From: Puia dinghuensis
Lineage (GTDB): Bacteria > Bacteroidota > Bacteroidia > Chitinophagales > Chitinophagaceae
Length of the DNA: 64,000 nt
Assembly: GCF_014642875.1 (NCBI RefSeq)
Contig: NZ_BMJC01000003.1
Location: forward strand, 124,001 to 188,000
Direction of reading: 5' to 3'
Shown here: positions 1-10,025 of the stretch, piece after piece
How the letters are laid out: every line of letters starts with the position of its first letter
How positions within the stretch are numbered: position 1 is the stretch's first letter
The notes under the pieces: generated by a model
Databases searched by the model: none
The model's input: the letters and a program-made list of their open reading frames with translations, nothing else
What the model was told of the DNA's origin: nothing
Translations under genes and position numbers: made by a program

Positions 1-2169
1 GTCTCCCGGCGGAATGGTCAATGAAATAACGTCCTGCCCCGCTTCCACCGTCGCGAGGGTGGCGCCGGTTAAAAATTCTTTCACGAGGTACTTTCCCTTC
101 TTCAACCCCAGGCTATCCAAACCACACCGCCACCGGAACACCTCATGGGTATTGAAGTTAAACAGTCCCAGCAGGGTATCTTTTGCCTTACCATAAAAAG
201 CCATTTGCTGATCGAAACCGTCACCATCGGAATATTTCAATGGCAGGAATGCCTGTGGCCGGCTGAAGAATGCACAAAGCCTGGGATCATTAAGGTATTT
301 TCTGCCCCGCTGAGCGGCCAGGGGTTGACGAAAATCGGAGCCATCGCCCAATATGCTGCCCATGACCATCATGGCATAGAGCCGCACCCTGATCTCCTGT
401 TCGCTGAGATCGGGGTTTTTCTGGAAATGCTGCATGATGCATACATCCAGGTTGGTGAAGGGCCAAAGTGTGCCCTGCACCCATCCCAGGTGGGCGCCCG
501 TGGCCAGCGAAGCTTCCGTGCTGCCCCATGAAGGAAAACCCTTTTCGTCGTCCCGCAGGTGGGAGTATACATCGGTAGAGATGAACCGCGTATGCGCGTA
601 CTGGTGGGGGAACATAGGCGAAATGGCCTCGGTGATGAAGATATCCGGCCCCAGTATGGAATCGATGAGATGCTTCACCATCTTCATGCCATAGTTATAG
701 GCCTGCATGCCGGTGCTGATGGCAGGGTCGCTATGAGTAATCGATTCCAGCGCGCCGCAAGTAAGGAAGTCGATCTTTAAGAAAGTCGCATGGATAGCCT
801 TGGCTTTTTGCAGTTGGGTGATGATATACTGACGCGTAGCGGGGTGGGTGGGGTCGATGGGGTAAGCGCCCCAGTCGCCGTCCTTATAAGCAATGGGCTT
901 CCCCTGCTCGTCCTTTAGCACCGCCTCGCCAAGGGAGAAGTTTGTCCCCGGCAGCTTGGTCTGCTCCACGCTGTTCTTCCACGTCCATACGACGAAAGGG
1001 CCGAAGTAAAACCCCATCTGCTGGCCGTTCTTTTTGGCATACTTCGACAGCGAGGCTAGCAGATCGGTGGTATAGATCGACTGATCGTAAGAGTCGACGC
1101 TGAGTACGGGTGGCGACCAGCGGCTAAAATTGTCCAGGCTATGCAGATAGTCGGAAACCTTTGCCACTCCGGGGGGCATCATCACTTTTTCGTACCCGAG
1201 CACGCCTTCCACGCCAAAACTGTTCCAGTACACGGGGGCGTTGCCTTTCCAGTCCAGGCTTCCATTGATGCGGGCGTTGGCGCGGCCGTAGCCGGTGAAC
1301 GCGCCGCGTATATCTGTTCCGCCGCCGAGGTAAATAAGCGGGGAAGCTACGGCCGCACCGGTGAGTGTGCCATGCGGCATAACATCATGGGTTCCGTCCC
1401 TCCCACCATACGCCCGAGGTAACGACGGGACGTCGGGCGTGGCGGCGCCACCGTATACCACCAGCGAATCGATCTGACCCGGGGCGGCCCCGGTATGGTA
1501 CACGATGCCCGTTTTCCAGCAGTCATGGGTCAGGCTCCCCATCACCAGTCCATTGAAGGCGGCATTGTCGTATAGCGCCGAAAACTCGTAACTGATGCCG
1601 GCGGCGTCTGGCCAATGCCGCTCTACCACTCCTACCCAATCGTCGTTGTCGAAGGGTTCGTCGAGTATCCGGGGTTCGCTACCGGACATTGCTACGCGTC
1701 CCTGTTGGGAAGGCAGGATAGCCAGCGGGCTGATGTTACGCGTTTCCACGGTGGCCTGCCCCGTTGAACTGGCCGCAGTTATATCGGTGAGCACCCAGTG
1801 GCGGTCGGCATAAAGGGTGATCCGCTGCACGAGGCTGATGGCATGGCGGTCGTCCATGTGCCTGATATTGATACGGATGCCGTCACCCAGGCTGTCATGC
1901 ACCGCATCGGTGCTGTAGGGATGCTGCGCCAGGCTGGTGGTAAGCAACAGCCCCGTCCGGGTATCCAGGACATAGCCCACAGCGTTATATACGTCCGTTG
2001 GCCCCGCAAAATGGTAGTCGATGGCGCCGTTGGCCGTGTGGAATACTATTCGAACCTGGCTGTCATACAATACTACGCTGTCGGGGTACTCCTTCAGGGT
2101 CTGGGCCTGCAGTCGCCATCCCGAAAAGATCAGGCATAGACAAAAGGTTATATAAATAGTCGTGCGCAT
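1..2169 (-). CDS. Secreted clan-D-like glycoside hydrolase (alpha-galactosidase-like), 3' end cut by window
   Basis: The frame is open from an ATG to the window edge (723 codons) and lacks only the last residues. It starts with a Sec signal peptide (MRTTIYITFCLCLIFSG, then LQAQ). An N-terminal beta-sandwich-like part is followed by a TIM-barrel-like part with LKIDF (Asp about 467, candidate nucleophile) and RFISTDVY (Asp about 533, candidate acid/base). This is the pattern of GH27/GH36/GH31-type retaining enzymes. A C-terminal beta-sandwich begins near DTLLGLFNFNTHE. It lies 3 bp after the SusD stop, so it is the third gene of a susC-susD-hydrolase operon. An in-frame TAG just before the ATG fixes the start. 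The exact GH family and glycan are not determined. Confidence 0.72.
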   Translation of the reverse strand, partial: MRTTIYITFCLCLIFSGWRLQAQTLKEYPDSVVLYDSQVRIVFHTANGAIDYHFAGPTDVYNAVGYVLDTRTGLLLTTSLAQHPYSTDAVHDSLGDGIRINIRHMDDRHAISLVQRITLYADRHWVLTDITAASSTGQATVETRNISPLAILPSQQGRVAMSGSEPRILDEPFDNDDWVGVVERHWPDAAGISYEFSALYDNAAFNGLVMGSLTHDCWKTGIVYHTGAAPGQIDSLVVYGGAATPDVPSLPRAYGGRDGTHDVMPHGTLTGAAVASPLIYLGGGTDIRGAFTGYGRANARINGSLDWKGNAPVYWNSFGVEGVLGYEKVMMPPGVAKVSDYLHSLDNFSRWSPPVLSVDSYDQSIYTTDLLASLSKYAKKNGQQMGFYFGPFVVWTWKNSVEQTKLPGTNFSLGEAVLKDEQGKPIAYKDGDWGAYPIDPTHPATRQYIITQLQKAKAIHATFLKIDFLTCGALESITHSDPAISTGMQAYNYGMKMVKHLIDSILGPDIFITEAISPMFPHQYAHTRFISTDVYSHLRDDEKGFPSWGSTEASLATGAHLGWVQGTLWPFTNLDVCIMQHFQKNPDLSEQEIRVRLYAMMVMGSILGDGSDFRQPLAAQRGRKYLNDPRLCAFFSRPQAFLPLKYSDGDGFDQQMAFYGKAKDTLLGLFNFNTHEVFRWRCGLDSLGLKKGKYLVKEFLTGATLATVEAGQDVISLTIPPGD

Positions 2170-2172
2170 GCG

Positions 2173-3741
2173 CTAGTAGCCCGGGTTTTGATCGGTGAGC
2201 GTCAAAGCCGCGTTGGTCTGCAATTCGCTCAGGGGTATAGGATATAGGTTATTGATAGCGGAGATATTCTGCGCCGGGTGCGCATCGCCACTGCCATTCC
2301 TGGCAACATAATATGGGCGGGGGTTGTCGTGTTGCAGCACCCGCGCTACCAGTGTGCCGGTGCGCTTGAGGTCGAACCAGCGCCAGCCTTCGCCGCCGAG
2401 TTCGCGACTCCGCTCTTCGAGAAGCTCAGTGCGCAGCTCACCTTGTGTAGGCGTTCGACCCCAGGCGATCTCAAGGTTTTGCAGGCCGGCCCTGTTACGC
2501 ACTTTGTTAAGTGGCGTCAGTGCCTGACTGGTCTGCCCCAGCTCGTTGAGCACCTCGGCATACATCAAATATACATCGGACGCACGCAAGTAGTAGAGGT
2601 TCTTACCTGAATTGTAGATATCGATGTCGGTAGTGCTGATATCATATTTCCGGAAAGTAGGCAGACCCGGGTCTACCCACCAATCCATGGTATTGCCGCT
2701 GCCGTCATAGCGGTGCGGCCAGAGCGAAGCCTTATAGCGTTTGTCGTTGGTTTGGTCGAACAGCGTATCGGCATAATAAGCCGTAGTGATCACCACCGAG
2801 CCGCCATAGCCTGGCGTATGGGTGTTGAAGGTTTCGTAGGGAATACCGGGACCGGCATAGGAGCCAAAGAGGTTCTGAAGGCCCTGGGTGTTGTTGGCAT
2901 CGAGGGAATATTGTATCTCGAACAGTGACTCGGCATTGTTCTCATGCTGGCCGTCGAAGAGCTGGCTATAATCGGGCAGCAGGGTGAGCCCATTATTGTT
3001 TATCAGGTCTTCGAATATCGTTTTAGCATCGCTATAATCGCCCATCGTGAGGTATACCTTGCCCAACAGGCCCTTGGCCGCTTCCACGCTGGCCCGGCCC
3101 ACATCCGGGTTCTTGCTTTTTACCCACAGATTGGCTACAGCAAATTTGAGATCGCTTACGATGAGATTATATACTTCATTCGCCGGTGAGCGCTTTACGC
3201 CGGCCGAATAGGGTGTCGTTTCGATGCGCAGCGGGATATCGCCATACAGCTGTACGAGGTAGAAATAGAACAGCCCCCGCATGAATTTCGATTCCCCCAG
3301 CAGCCGGCTCTTCACCGTGGGGTCGGCGATGGAGGCATTGGGGATACCTGCAATGGCGGCATTGGCATTGGCAATCCCAAGGTAGCAATCCGTCCAGAAG
3401 CCCGAAAGCTGGTAATTCTGGCTGTTGAACTTGATGTCATACACGTCGAGGCCAAACACGTTGGCCCAGTAGTCGCCATAGCCCCGGCTCTGGTAGGTAC
3501 ACCTCGCCTCGTCTGTGCCCACCACCCCGATGAGAGCGTAGTCGCTCCTTTTGAGTGTTTGCAATTGCGTATAGATGCCGGTTACTGCTGCCGTAGCGCC
3601 GGCCTGGTCTTTGAACACCTGTGGTTGGGCCACAAATACTTCCGGAGTATAGTTGAGATCCTTCTTGCAGCTGGTCATGGCCGCTGTGCCAATGATGCCA
3701 AGCGTAAGAAAACGTTTTATATAGCGATGATAGAATTGCAT
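2173..3741 (-). CDS. RagB/SusD family nutrient-uptake outer-membrane lipoprotein
   Basis: This is a 522-residue surface glycan-binding lipoprotein that would cap the SusC barrel encoded just upstream. It has a lipoprotein signal peptide ending in a lipobox (AAMTSC, then KKDLNY). The family's TPR-like fold shows in segments such as GESKFMRGLFYFYLVQLYGDIP and the C-terminal RxxELxxEGxRWFDLKR-like stretch (LLEERSRELGGEGWRWFDLK). The end LYPIPLSELQTN is also typical. The 17-bp gap to susC and 3-bp gap to the hydrolase indicate one transcript. The substrate is not visible from the sequence. Confidence 0.93.
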   Translation of the reverse strand: MQFYHRYIKRFLTLGIIGTAAMTSCKKDLNYTPEVFVAQPQVFKDQAGATAAVTGIYTQLQTLKRSDYALIGVVGTDEARCTYQSRGYGDYWANVFGLDVYDIKFNSQNYQLSGFWTDCYLGIANANAAIAGIPNASIADPTVKSRLLGESKFMRGLFYFYLVQLYGDIPLRIETTPYSAGVKRSPANEVYNLIVSDLKFAVANLWVKSKNPDVGRASVEAAKGLLGKVYLTMGDYSDAKTIFEDLINNNGLTLLPDYSQLFDGQHENNAESLFEIQYSLDANNTQGLQNLFGSYAGPGIPYETFNTHTPGYGGSVVITTAYYADTLFDQTNDKRYKASLWPHRYDGSGNTMDWWVDPGLPTFRKYDISTTDIDIYNSGKNLYYLRASDVYLMYAEVLNELGQTSQALTPLNKVRNRAGLQNLEIAWGRTPTQGELRTELLEERSRELGGEGWRWFDLKRTGTLVARVLQHDNPRPYYVARNGSGDAHPAQNISAINNLYPIPLSELQTNAALTLTDQNPGY

Positions 3742-3758
3742 AAAAATGGCTTTAATGA

Positions 3759-6700
3759 TTATAACCCTAATTTTATCCCGGCCAGGAAAGTCCTGTATCG
3801 TGGGTAGTTTTCCAGCTGCGTGGGGTTGCCGTTATCGGGGTCAAGTCCTTTGTAGCTGGTGATGAGGAAAGGTTCGATCGCCTGCACATAGATGTTGAGG
3901 CTTCTCAGCTTCGCTTTCTGTATCAACCGGCCCGGGATGTCGTAACCCAGCGTGATGCTTTTGATGCGGATATAATCGCCCTTCTGGATGGAATAGCTCG
4001 ACCCCTGGTCAGGCCCGCCGGGCAAAGGCTTGAGCTCGGTGGCAAAGGCATTGGGGCGCGGGATATTGGTATGGGTATTGGTAGGCGTCCAGTAATTGCC
4101 GCCTTCCCTGGTCACGTTGCCTATATTGCCAAAGTCTGAATTGTAGTAGGTGAGGTTGGTATACGGCAGGTTGTTCAGCTGCTGACCATATTCGTAGGAA
4201 GCAAGAACAGCCAGCGAAATACCCCTGTACCAGAAATAGTTCCAGAAGCCGCCCCAGCCTTGGGGGATGTTGTGGCCTACGATGGTCTGGTCGAGCGGGG
4301 TTATCTTCCCATCGTGATTGAGATCTTTTATCTTGATATCGCCGGGTTTGCCACCGGGGTTCAGGGTAAAGTCGTCGTTCTGCTGGTAGAGGCCGTTATA
4401 CACATAGTTCACCAGCACCCCACTGGGTGGCTGGCCTACGCGCAGGGACAGGCTGACCGAATCGCGGCCGGGAAACAGCTTGGTGATCTTGCTCTCATAC
4501 CGGCTCCAGTTCACCGTGAACTGCCATTGGAAATGTGGCGTCTTCACCGGCGTTGCCTGGAAGTTGATGTCCATACCCTTTGTATTCATGGCAGCCACAT
4601 TTACCTGCTCGTTGTAAAAGCCGGAAGAGGGCGCCAGGTTGAAGGGCATCAGCAGGCTGCTGATGTTCTTATTGTAATAGTCCACGCTCAACGAAAGACG
4701 GTTGTTCCATGCCGCGATATCCATGCCCACATTCGTCTGGTGCTGGCGCTCCCATTCCAACGCGGGGTTACCGGCTGTACCGCCCACCTGGTAGCCGCTG
4801 ACGGCATTGCTGCCATTGAAGGGGTACTGGGCATTGTTGTATCGGGTATAAATGGCGTCGTAGGGCAGGTTCTGGTTGCCGATGATGCCATAACTTCCCC
4901 TGATCTTCCAGTCGCTGAGCACCGTCTTCATCTTGTAGCCTATCCAGGGCTCTTCTATCACCCGCCAGGCAGCGCTCGCCGAAGGGAAGAAACCAAAGCG
5001 GTTGTCCGGGCCGAATCGCGATGAACCATCCCGCCGGCCGGTGAGATTGATGATATACCGGTGTTTGAATTTATAGATAGCGCGCGCCAGCAGCGATTCT
5101 ACGATCCAGCCGTCATAATTGGTGTTATCCTGTACCTTGATGCCGGCGCTGCCCATATTCTTGAACGTGAGCAGATCGGTGGGAAACTCTTTTCCTTGCA
5201 TGTCCATGGCGATGTCCTCCCTTCGCTCGTAGGTGGCGCCGGCCAGCACGTTCAGATCATGGTCGCCTTTTGTCCATGAGTAGGTTGCCGTATTTTCCCA
5301 AAGCACGTCGGTCGATTTGGTATTGTACACTTCGGCCCAGCCATTGGATGCGAACCCTTCGCCGGTATTACGGGGATAGTAAGTATCGTTCTCTCCGTCG
5401 AGCAGGTCGGCGCCGATGCTGCTGCGCAGCACCAGGTTGCGAATAGGTGTAAGCTCCAGGTAGAAATTGCCAAACGTCCGGTTGGAGGTGTAATTGTTAA
5501 CCGAATACAGGTCCGAGGTCACGGGGTTGCGGATGGTGAGCGTACCCGTGCTCTTATCGGTGATCACCAGGGGTGCGCCGGTGGAATCGTAAATAGGCAT
5601 CAGCGGGCTCTGGGTAAGCGCCTGCTGGTATACACTGGTGCTGACCCCTTTGGTAAAGTTGTGGTTAACGTTGATATTGCCGCCCAGCCGGAATATTTTA
5701 TTGATATCGGTTTCTATGCTGAAATGGCCGCCGTAGCGCGTAAATCCGGTATTGGCAATGATGCCTGCCTGGTTAAGGTAGTTGGCGCTGAAATAGACCC
5801 TGCTTTTGCCCACGCCGTTGGACACCCCGATGGAGTAATTCTGCATGGGCGCGTTTCTGCGGGTCACCGCCTTGAGCCAGTCGTAGCTTTTATAGCCAGC
5901 GGCGATGCTTTGCAGCTCATAGGGGTTAAAGATCTTCGCATCAGCGGCAGCGCTACCGATGGGATACGTCACAGGGTCGGCATCGTTGAAGGCGAAGCGG
6001 CGCAGCTGGGCAAAGTCAGCTGCGTCGAGCATATGATAGGGGTTATTCATTCGCTGGATACCCGAATACATGCTGAAGTCGATGGTGGCCGTGCCCGCCC
6101 TGGCGCGCTTGGTGGTCACGATGATCACACCGGCAGAAGCGCGTGAACCGTAGATGCCGGCGGCGGCGGCATCCTTCAGCACCTCTACCGATTCGATGTC
6201 GGCGGGATTGATGTCCCGGATATCACCCGTTATCGCCACGCCGTCCACCACATACAGGGGCCCTTCACTCTGGGTAATGGAGTTGAGACCGCGTACATTG
6301 ATGACGTTGCCCGAGCCGGGAGCATATCCTGTGCTGTGCACCTCCACGCCGGGCACCCTGGAGGCCAGGGCGCTGGCTAAGTTGGTAACGGGCAGTTCGT
6401 TAACCTGGTCGGAAGAAATGCTGGAGATGGAGCTCGTGAGATCGGTTCGCTTTTCCTTGCCATAGCCGATGACCACCACCTGGTCGAGCTTGCTATCGCC
6501 TCTTTCGAGCAGCACGGTGATGGAATCGCTTCCGTCCCGCAGCGCAATCTGTTTTGTCTTATAGCCGGAATAGCTTACCGTGATGGTGGCGCCGGCGACC
6601 GCCGTAATACTGAAGCGTCCGCGGCTGTCGGTAAGCTTTGTAGCGGGTGGACCGCTTTTTGTCGAAGTAGTGATAGTGGCCAGTGGCAGTGGGTTGCGGG

Positions 6701-6818
6701 TATCCGCATCCAGCACCTCGCCCTGCACAGGCCTTTGCTGGGCAGTGACGGGGAGCATTGCGCCGAATACCAACGCCAGCAGTAGAAATAGTCGAAGATG
6801 CAATGGAGGGAATGGCAT
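3759..6818 (-). CDS. SusC/RagA family TonB-linked outer-membrane transporter
   Basis: A 1019-residue TonB-dependent barrel importing the ligand captured by the SusD partner. In order: Sec signal peptide (MPFPPLHLRLFLLLALVFG...VTAQ), a carboxypeptidase-regulatory-like domain (about 30-110, VQGEVLDADTRNPLP), the SusC signature at the TonB box (VVVIGYGKEKRTDL, near 115), a plug domain (RVPGVEV, PLYVVDGV, IYGSRASAGVIIVTTK) and a C-terminal barrel ending RTFLAGIKLGL. It has no STN domain, unlike the second SusC of this window, so an ECF/FecR cascade is unlikely; the divergent AraC gene is the obvious regulator. Confidence 0.95.
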   Translation of the reverse strand: MPFPPLHLRLFLLLALVFGAMLPVTAQQRPVQGEVLDADTRNPLPLATITTSTKSGPPATKLTDSRGRFSITAVAGATITVSYSGYKTKQIALRDGSDSITVLLERGDSKLDQVVVIGYGKEKRTDLTSSISSISSDQVNELPVTNLASALASRVPGVEVHSTGYAPGSGNVINVRGLNSITQSEGPLYVVDGVAITGDIRDINPADIESVEVLKDAAAAGIYGSRASAGVIIVTTKRARAGTATIDFSMYSGIQRMNNPYHMLDAADFAQLRRFAFNDADPVTYPIGSAAADAKIFNPYELQSIAAGYKSYDWLKAVTRRNAPMQNYSIGVSNGVGKSRVYFSANYLNQAGIIANTGFTRYGGHFSIETDINKIFRLGGNINVNHNFTKGVSTSVYQQALTQSPLMPIYDSTGAPLVITDKSTGTLTIRNPVTSDLYSVNNYTSNRTFGNFYLELTPIRNLVLRSSIGADLLDGENDTYYPRNTGEGFASNGWAEVYNTKSTDVLWENTATYSWTKGDHDLNVLAGATYERREDIAMDMQGKEFPTDLLTFKNMGSAGIKVQDNTNYDGWIVESLLARAIYKFKHRYIINLTGRRDGSSRFGPDNRFGFFPSASAAWRVIEEPWIGYKMKTVLSDWKIRGSYGIIGNQNLPYDAIYTRYNNAQYPFNGSNAVSGYQVGGTAGNPALEWERQHQTNVGMDIAAWNNRLSLSVDYYNKNISSLLMPFNLAPSSGFYNEQVNVAAMNTKGMDINFQATPVKTPHFQWQFTVNWSRYESKITKLFPGRDSVSLSLRVGQPPSGVLVNYVYNGLYQQNDDFTLNPGGKPGDIKIKDLNHDGKITPLDQTIVGHNIPQGWGGFWNYFWYRGISLAVLASYEYGQQLNNLPYTNLTYYNSDFGNIGNVTREGGNYWTPTNTHTNIPRPNAFATELKPLPGGPDQGSSYSIQKGDYIRIKSITLGYDIPGRLIQKAKLRSLNIYVQAIEPFLITSYKGLDPDNGNPTQLENYPRYRTFLAGIKLGL

Positions 6819-6956
6819 GACAATCGTTTTAAGCAGTAAAGTTTATCTTTTTAACATGACAAAAATCGACCATGGCAACAGGAAAAAGAATAGCGTTTCT
6901 TACGAAAAGGATGGATTTTTTTCTGGTTTGCGTACATTGCAGAAAATCCCGTTGAC

Positions 6957-7874
6957 ATGCAACGACAAGGCGCCATTCGCAAGCGGCAGGGCTTTAAAGG
7001 CCAAAAGCTTATCGTGTTACCCAAGAAGATCACCACCGAATTCCTCACCAGGGACCCGGTGACCCGGCAGATCTATATTACCGACATCGGATACTATCCC
7101 AAGGCCGCTTTTCACTATGTCGACCGGCCGGCGGGCATCGGGCAGCACATTATCATCTATTGCATGGAGGGAAGCGGCTGGATCGTCATCGGCGGGAAAA
7201 GAATAGAGCTGGGGCCTTCGCAGTTTATTACGATACCCGCCAATAGCGCCCATAAGTATGGCGCCAATGAAAATGATCCATGGACTATTTACTGGTTCCA
7301 TTTCAAAGGCGAGATCGCCTCTTTCGTGGTAGATCTTATCCTGCAGCGCTCTCGTACCGGAGGCACAACTTACCAGCCCGCATTGACCTATGACGAAAAC
7401 CGGATAAAATTGTTTGAAGAGATATATGCCAACCTGGAGAAGGGGTATGGCCAGGACAACCTGCGCTATGTCAACATGATCTTTTACCACTTTTTGTCGT
7501 CGCTGCTGTATGAAGACAAATTCAGCCATACTGACAACAGGCAGGCCGATGACATCATTGCCCGTACTATCCAGCAGATGCAGCGAAAGATCCATACCGT
7601 CACCGGTCTGAAGGCTTTTGCCGATTTCGCCAATCTGTCGGTCTCGCATTTTTCCGCCGTATTCAAGGAACAGACGGGTTATGCCCCTGTCGAATATTTC
7701 AATCACCTCAAAATACAGAAGGCCTGCCAGTACCTGCTGCTCACCCAGATGACCGTAAAAGAAATAGCCGGTGAATTGGGGATAGATGACCAATATTATT
7801 TCTCGCGGATGTTCTCCAGGCTCATGGGCTATTCGCCGCTTGAATACCGGAAAAGAAACCGGTCGGCCAGGTGA
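6957..7874 (+). CDS. AraC family transcriptional regulator with N-terminal cupin domain
   Basis: A 305-residue cytoplasmic regulator. Residues about 40-130 form an AraC-type sugar-sensing cupin (GIGQHIIIYCMEGSGWI, then ITIPANSAHKYGAN). Residues about 205-300 hold two helix-turn-helices (LKAFADFANLSVSHFSAVFKEQTGYAP and VKEIAGELGIDDQYYFSRMF) and the usual GYSPLEYRK end. It is divergent from susC across a 138-bp spacer, the usual layout of an AraC activator controlling a polysaccharide-utilisation locus, so it probably responds to the sugar released by that locus. The stop is 1 bp from the convergent histidine decarboxylase stop. Confidence 0.9.
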   Translation: MQRQGAIRKRQGFKGQKLIVLPKKITTEFLTRDPVTRQIYITDIGYYPKAAFHYVDRPAGIGQHIIIYCMEGSGWIVIGGKRIELGPSQFITIPANSAHKYGANENDPWTIYWFHFKGEIASFVVDLILQRSRTGGTTYQPALTYDENRIKLFEEIYANLEKGYGQDNLRYVNMIFYHFLSSLLYEDKFSHTDNRQADDIIARTIQQMQRKIHTVTGLKAFADFANLSVSHFSAVFKEQTGYAPVEYFNHLKIQKACQYLLLTQMTVKEIAGELGIDDQYYFSRMFSRLMGYSPLEYRKRNRSAR

Positions 7875-7875
7875 A

Positions 7876-9018
7876 TTATAGTAAGGCTGGTGCTGCCGGG
7901 ACAGCCATCTCTTGCCGTAATTCTTCCATGAATTCGTCGATCAATTCCCTCTTAAGACCGGGCATACAGATGATATGGCTTGAACCGCTTTCAGTAGCAA
8001 GCTGCCATTTTTGACGGATGCTTAGGGATGGCGCCGGGAATACGACCGTTATGGCGGAAGGGTTTCGCCAGGCAGAGATGCCGATGCTCCGGAATTTCTC
8101 TATTGCATAGCCGGCAATTTCGAGACATTCGACGGCACGTTGCTTCAGGCCTTCCACACCCAGCCGCTTTATCGCGTACCAGAGAAAGACCGGGCTATGG
8201 CCGTTGCGGCTCCCGGAAATGGTGGTATCCAGGGTGCCGATGTAGGAGATGGCCTTCCCTATTCTGTCCTTATAGTTCTTTTTTACCAACACGACACCAC
8301 AAGGTATTGGCGACCCGATGAACTTGTGACCGCTTATCGCGATGCTGTCGGCTCCGTGGCTGAAGTCGAAGCCTGGTTCGAGTTGCAGCAAGGCGCTATA
8401 GACGCCTGCCAGTGCAGCATCGCAATGGATATAATGATTCCTTATAGCCGATTGTTTCAGCACCCTGCGGATAGCGCTGAGATCATCCTTTGCCTCGGTC
8501 ATGGTCGTGCCTATGTTGGCCAGGATGATGACGGGCTTTTCCCGATGAAGCCGGATCATTTGTTCCAGGTCGGCATAATCCATTTCGCCCTCATCGTCCG
8601 TACGGATGACGATGCTGCGAAGCCCCAGCAGCTGGATATTTTTCTGAACGCTGTAGTGTGTTGCTTCCGAATAATAGACGATGCCTTCCGGGTACAGTTC
8701 CCGGGCGACATACAGCCCATACAGGTTGCCTTCCGAGCCGCCATTGGTGACATAGCCCCACCAGTTGTTTTCCGGGGCCTTGAAGATCGAAGCAAAGAAT
8801 TGAAGCACTTCGATCTCGATGCTACGGGAGTTGAGATCATAGGTCGACTCGACGAAGGGGTCGCCGACATTGTTCAGCGGCAGGGAGAGCAGCGGATAAA
8901 GTTCGCTGTAGTCGAAGTCGGTGGCGATGGGGTAGCCGATGAAATGCTTTGCTCTTTCAAAGGCCTTCGTCATATAGTCCTCCAAACGCCGGCGATGGGC
9001 AATAGTCAAGGTATTCAT
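7876..9018 (-). CDS. hdc: PLP-dependent histidine decarboxylase (group II decarboxylase)
   Basis: Converts L-histidine to histamine and CO2 in the cytoplasm. The 380-residue protein resembles the enterobacterial PLP-type HDCs throughout: IGYPxATDFDY near the N-terminus, WGYVTNGGSEGN (about 87-98), the cofactor-stacking His in EATHYSV (121), IHCDAALAG with Asp200 for the pyridine nitrogen, and the Schiff-base lysine in SGHKFIGSPIPCG (Lys232). TISGSRNGH and WRNPSAITVVFP also match that family. A TTG at 9036 in the same frame would add six residues, but the ATG aligns with known HDC N-termini. It follows threonine dehydrogenase by 14 bp. Another aromatic or acidic amino-acid substrate cannot be wholly excluded. 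Confidence 0.86.
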   Translation of the reverse strand: MNTLTIAHRRRLEDYMTKAFERAKHFIGYPIATDFDYSELYPLLSLPLNNVGDPFVESTYDLNSRSIEIEVLQFFASIFKAPENNWWGYVTNGGSEGNLYGLYVARELYPEGIVYYSEATHYSVQKNIQLLGLRSIVIRTDDEGEMDYADLEQMIRLHREKPVIILANIGTTMTEAKDDLSAIRRVLKQSAIRNHYIHCDAALAGVYSALLQLEPGFDFSHGADSIAISGHKFIGSPIPCGVVLVKKNYKDRIGKAISYIGTLDTTISGSRNGHSPVFLWYAIKRLGVEGLKQRAVECLEIAGYAIEKFRSIGISAWRNPSAITVVFPAPSLSIRQKWQLATESGSSHIICMPGLKRELIDEFMEELRQEMAVPAAPALL

Positions 9019-9032
9019 GGTATAATAAGTTG

Positions 9033-10022
9033 TCAAAAGGCCGGTTCGAGGTCACGTATCCTGCCCGGCGCCAATTTTACTCCGGCCGACAGGTGGCTGA
9101 GCATATGCCGCACGGTCTCGGAAATGCCATAAGCATATTCCCATTTCCAATCGGCCGCTGCCACGGAATCATCGGGTTTTTGTATCCATCCGTCGGCAAT
9201 CGTCTGCCGGAAATCTGGCCGGTAGCTCATCTTGAATTCCGGCACATATCGTTGGATCACCAGCGCCAACTCCCTGGGCGAAAAGCTCATCGCGTTGATA
9301 TTATATCCTCCACGGACCGTCAGCGCGGTTGCCGGAACCGCCATCAGCTCGATCGTCGCCCGGATAGCATCGGGCATATACATCATCGGCAGAATGGTAT
9401 TTTCCCTCAGGTAACAGCTATACGATGCGGTATGCAGCGCCTCATGAAAGATCTCTACGGCATAGTCGGTGGTGCCACCGCCGGGCTTTGATTGGTAGCT
9501 GATCAGCCCCGGGTAACGGATGCTGCGCACATCCACCGCATACTTTTCCCAGTAATACCGGCACCAGCTTTCTCCCGCCACCTTGCTGATGCCATAGACG
9601 GTAGCCGGGTTCAACGGTCCATTCTGAGGACAGTTCCATTTCGGGGCATCTGGTCCGAATACCGCGATGCTGCTCGGCCAGAATACCCTGCCGATGCCCT
9701 TCTCCCTGGCGGCCTCCAACACATTGAGCAAGCCCAGCATATTCACATTCCAAGCTTCCAGTGGGAGCCTTTCCGCTACTGCCGAGAGCTTTGCCGCCAG
9801 CAAATAGATCCGGGAGATGTCATAGCGGGTGATCGCCCGGCCCAACTCTTCCCTTTCCAGCACATCGAGCTCCACATAGGGTCCTCCTTCCAACCCGGGA
9901 GAGACAGGGCCCAGATCGGCGGCAACGACATGCGAGTGGCCGTACAATTTTCGCAGCGACTGTGTCAATTCTACACCAATCTGTCCTTTGGCGCCGATCA
10001 CCAGAATCGTATCCTTTTTCAT
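9033..10022 (-). CDS. tdh: NAD-dependent epimerase/SDR-type L-threonine 3-dehydrogenase
   Basis: Predicted to oxidise L-threonine to 2-amino-3-ketobutyrate with NAD. The 329-residue extended SDR has the Rossmann motif GAKGQIG (10-16), an active-site segment with WPSSIAVFGPDAP (about 115-127), catalytic Tyr143/Lys147 in YGISK, and RYPGLISY near 190. These features set the SDR-type TDH family apart from sugar epimerases. It is the first gene of a two-gene operon with the histidine decarboxylase and is divergent from an Lrp/AsnC gene, fitting amino-acid-responsive control. A nucleotide-sugar epimerase is the alternative, but the GLISY and WPSSIA signatures argue for TDH. Confidence 0.83.
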   Translation of the reverse strand: MKKDTILVIGAKGQIGVELTQSLRKLYGHSHVVAADLGPVSPGLEGGPYVELDVLEREELGRAITRYDISRIYLLAAKLSAVAERLPLEAWNVNMLGLLNVLEAAREKGIGRVFWPSSIAVFGPDAPKWNCPQNGPLNPATVYGISKVAGESWCRYYWEKYAVDVRSIRYPGLISYQSKPGGGTTDYAVEIFHEALHTASYSCYLRENTILPMMYMPDAIRATIELMAVPATALTVRGGYNINAMSFSPRELALVIQRYVPEFKMSYRPDFRQTIADGWIQKPDDSVAAADWKWEYAYGISETVRHMLSHLSAGVKLAPGRIRDLEPAF

Positions 10023-10025
10023 AAT

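Noticed and set aside
9018-9036. TTG start overlapping the tdh stop for histidine decarboxylase
   Set aside because: The ATG 18 nt downstream aligns with known HDC N-termini.
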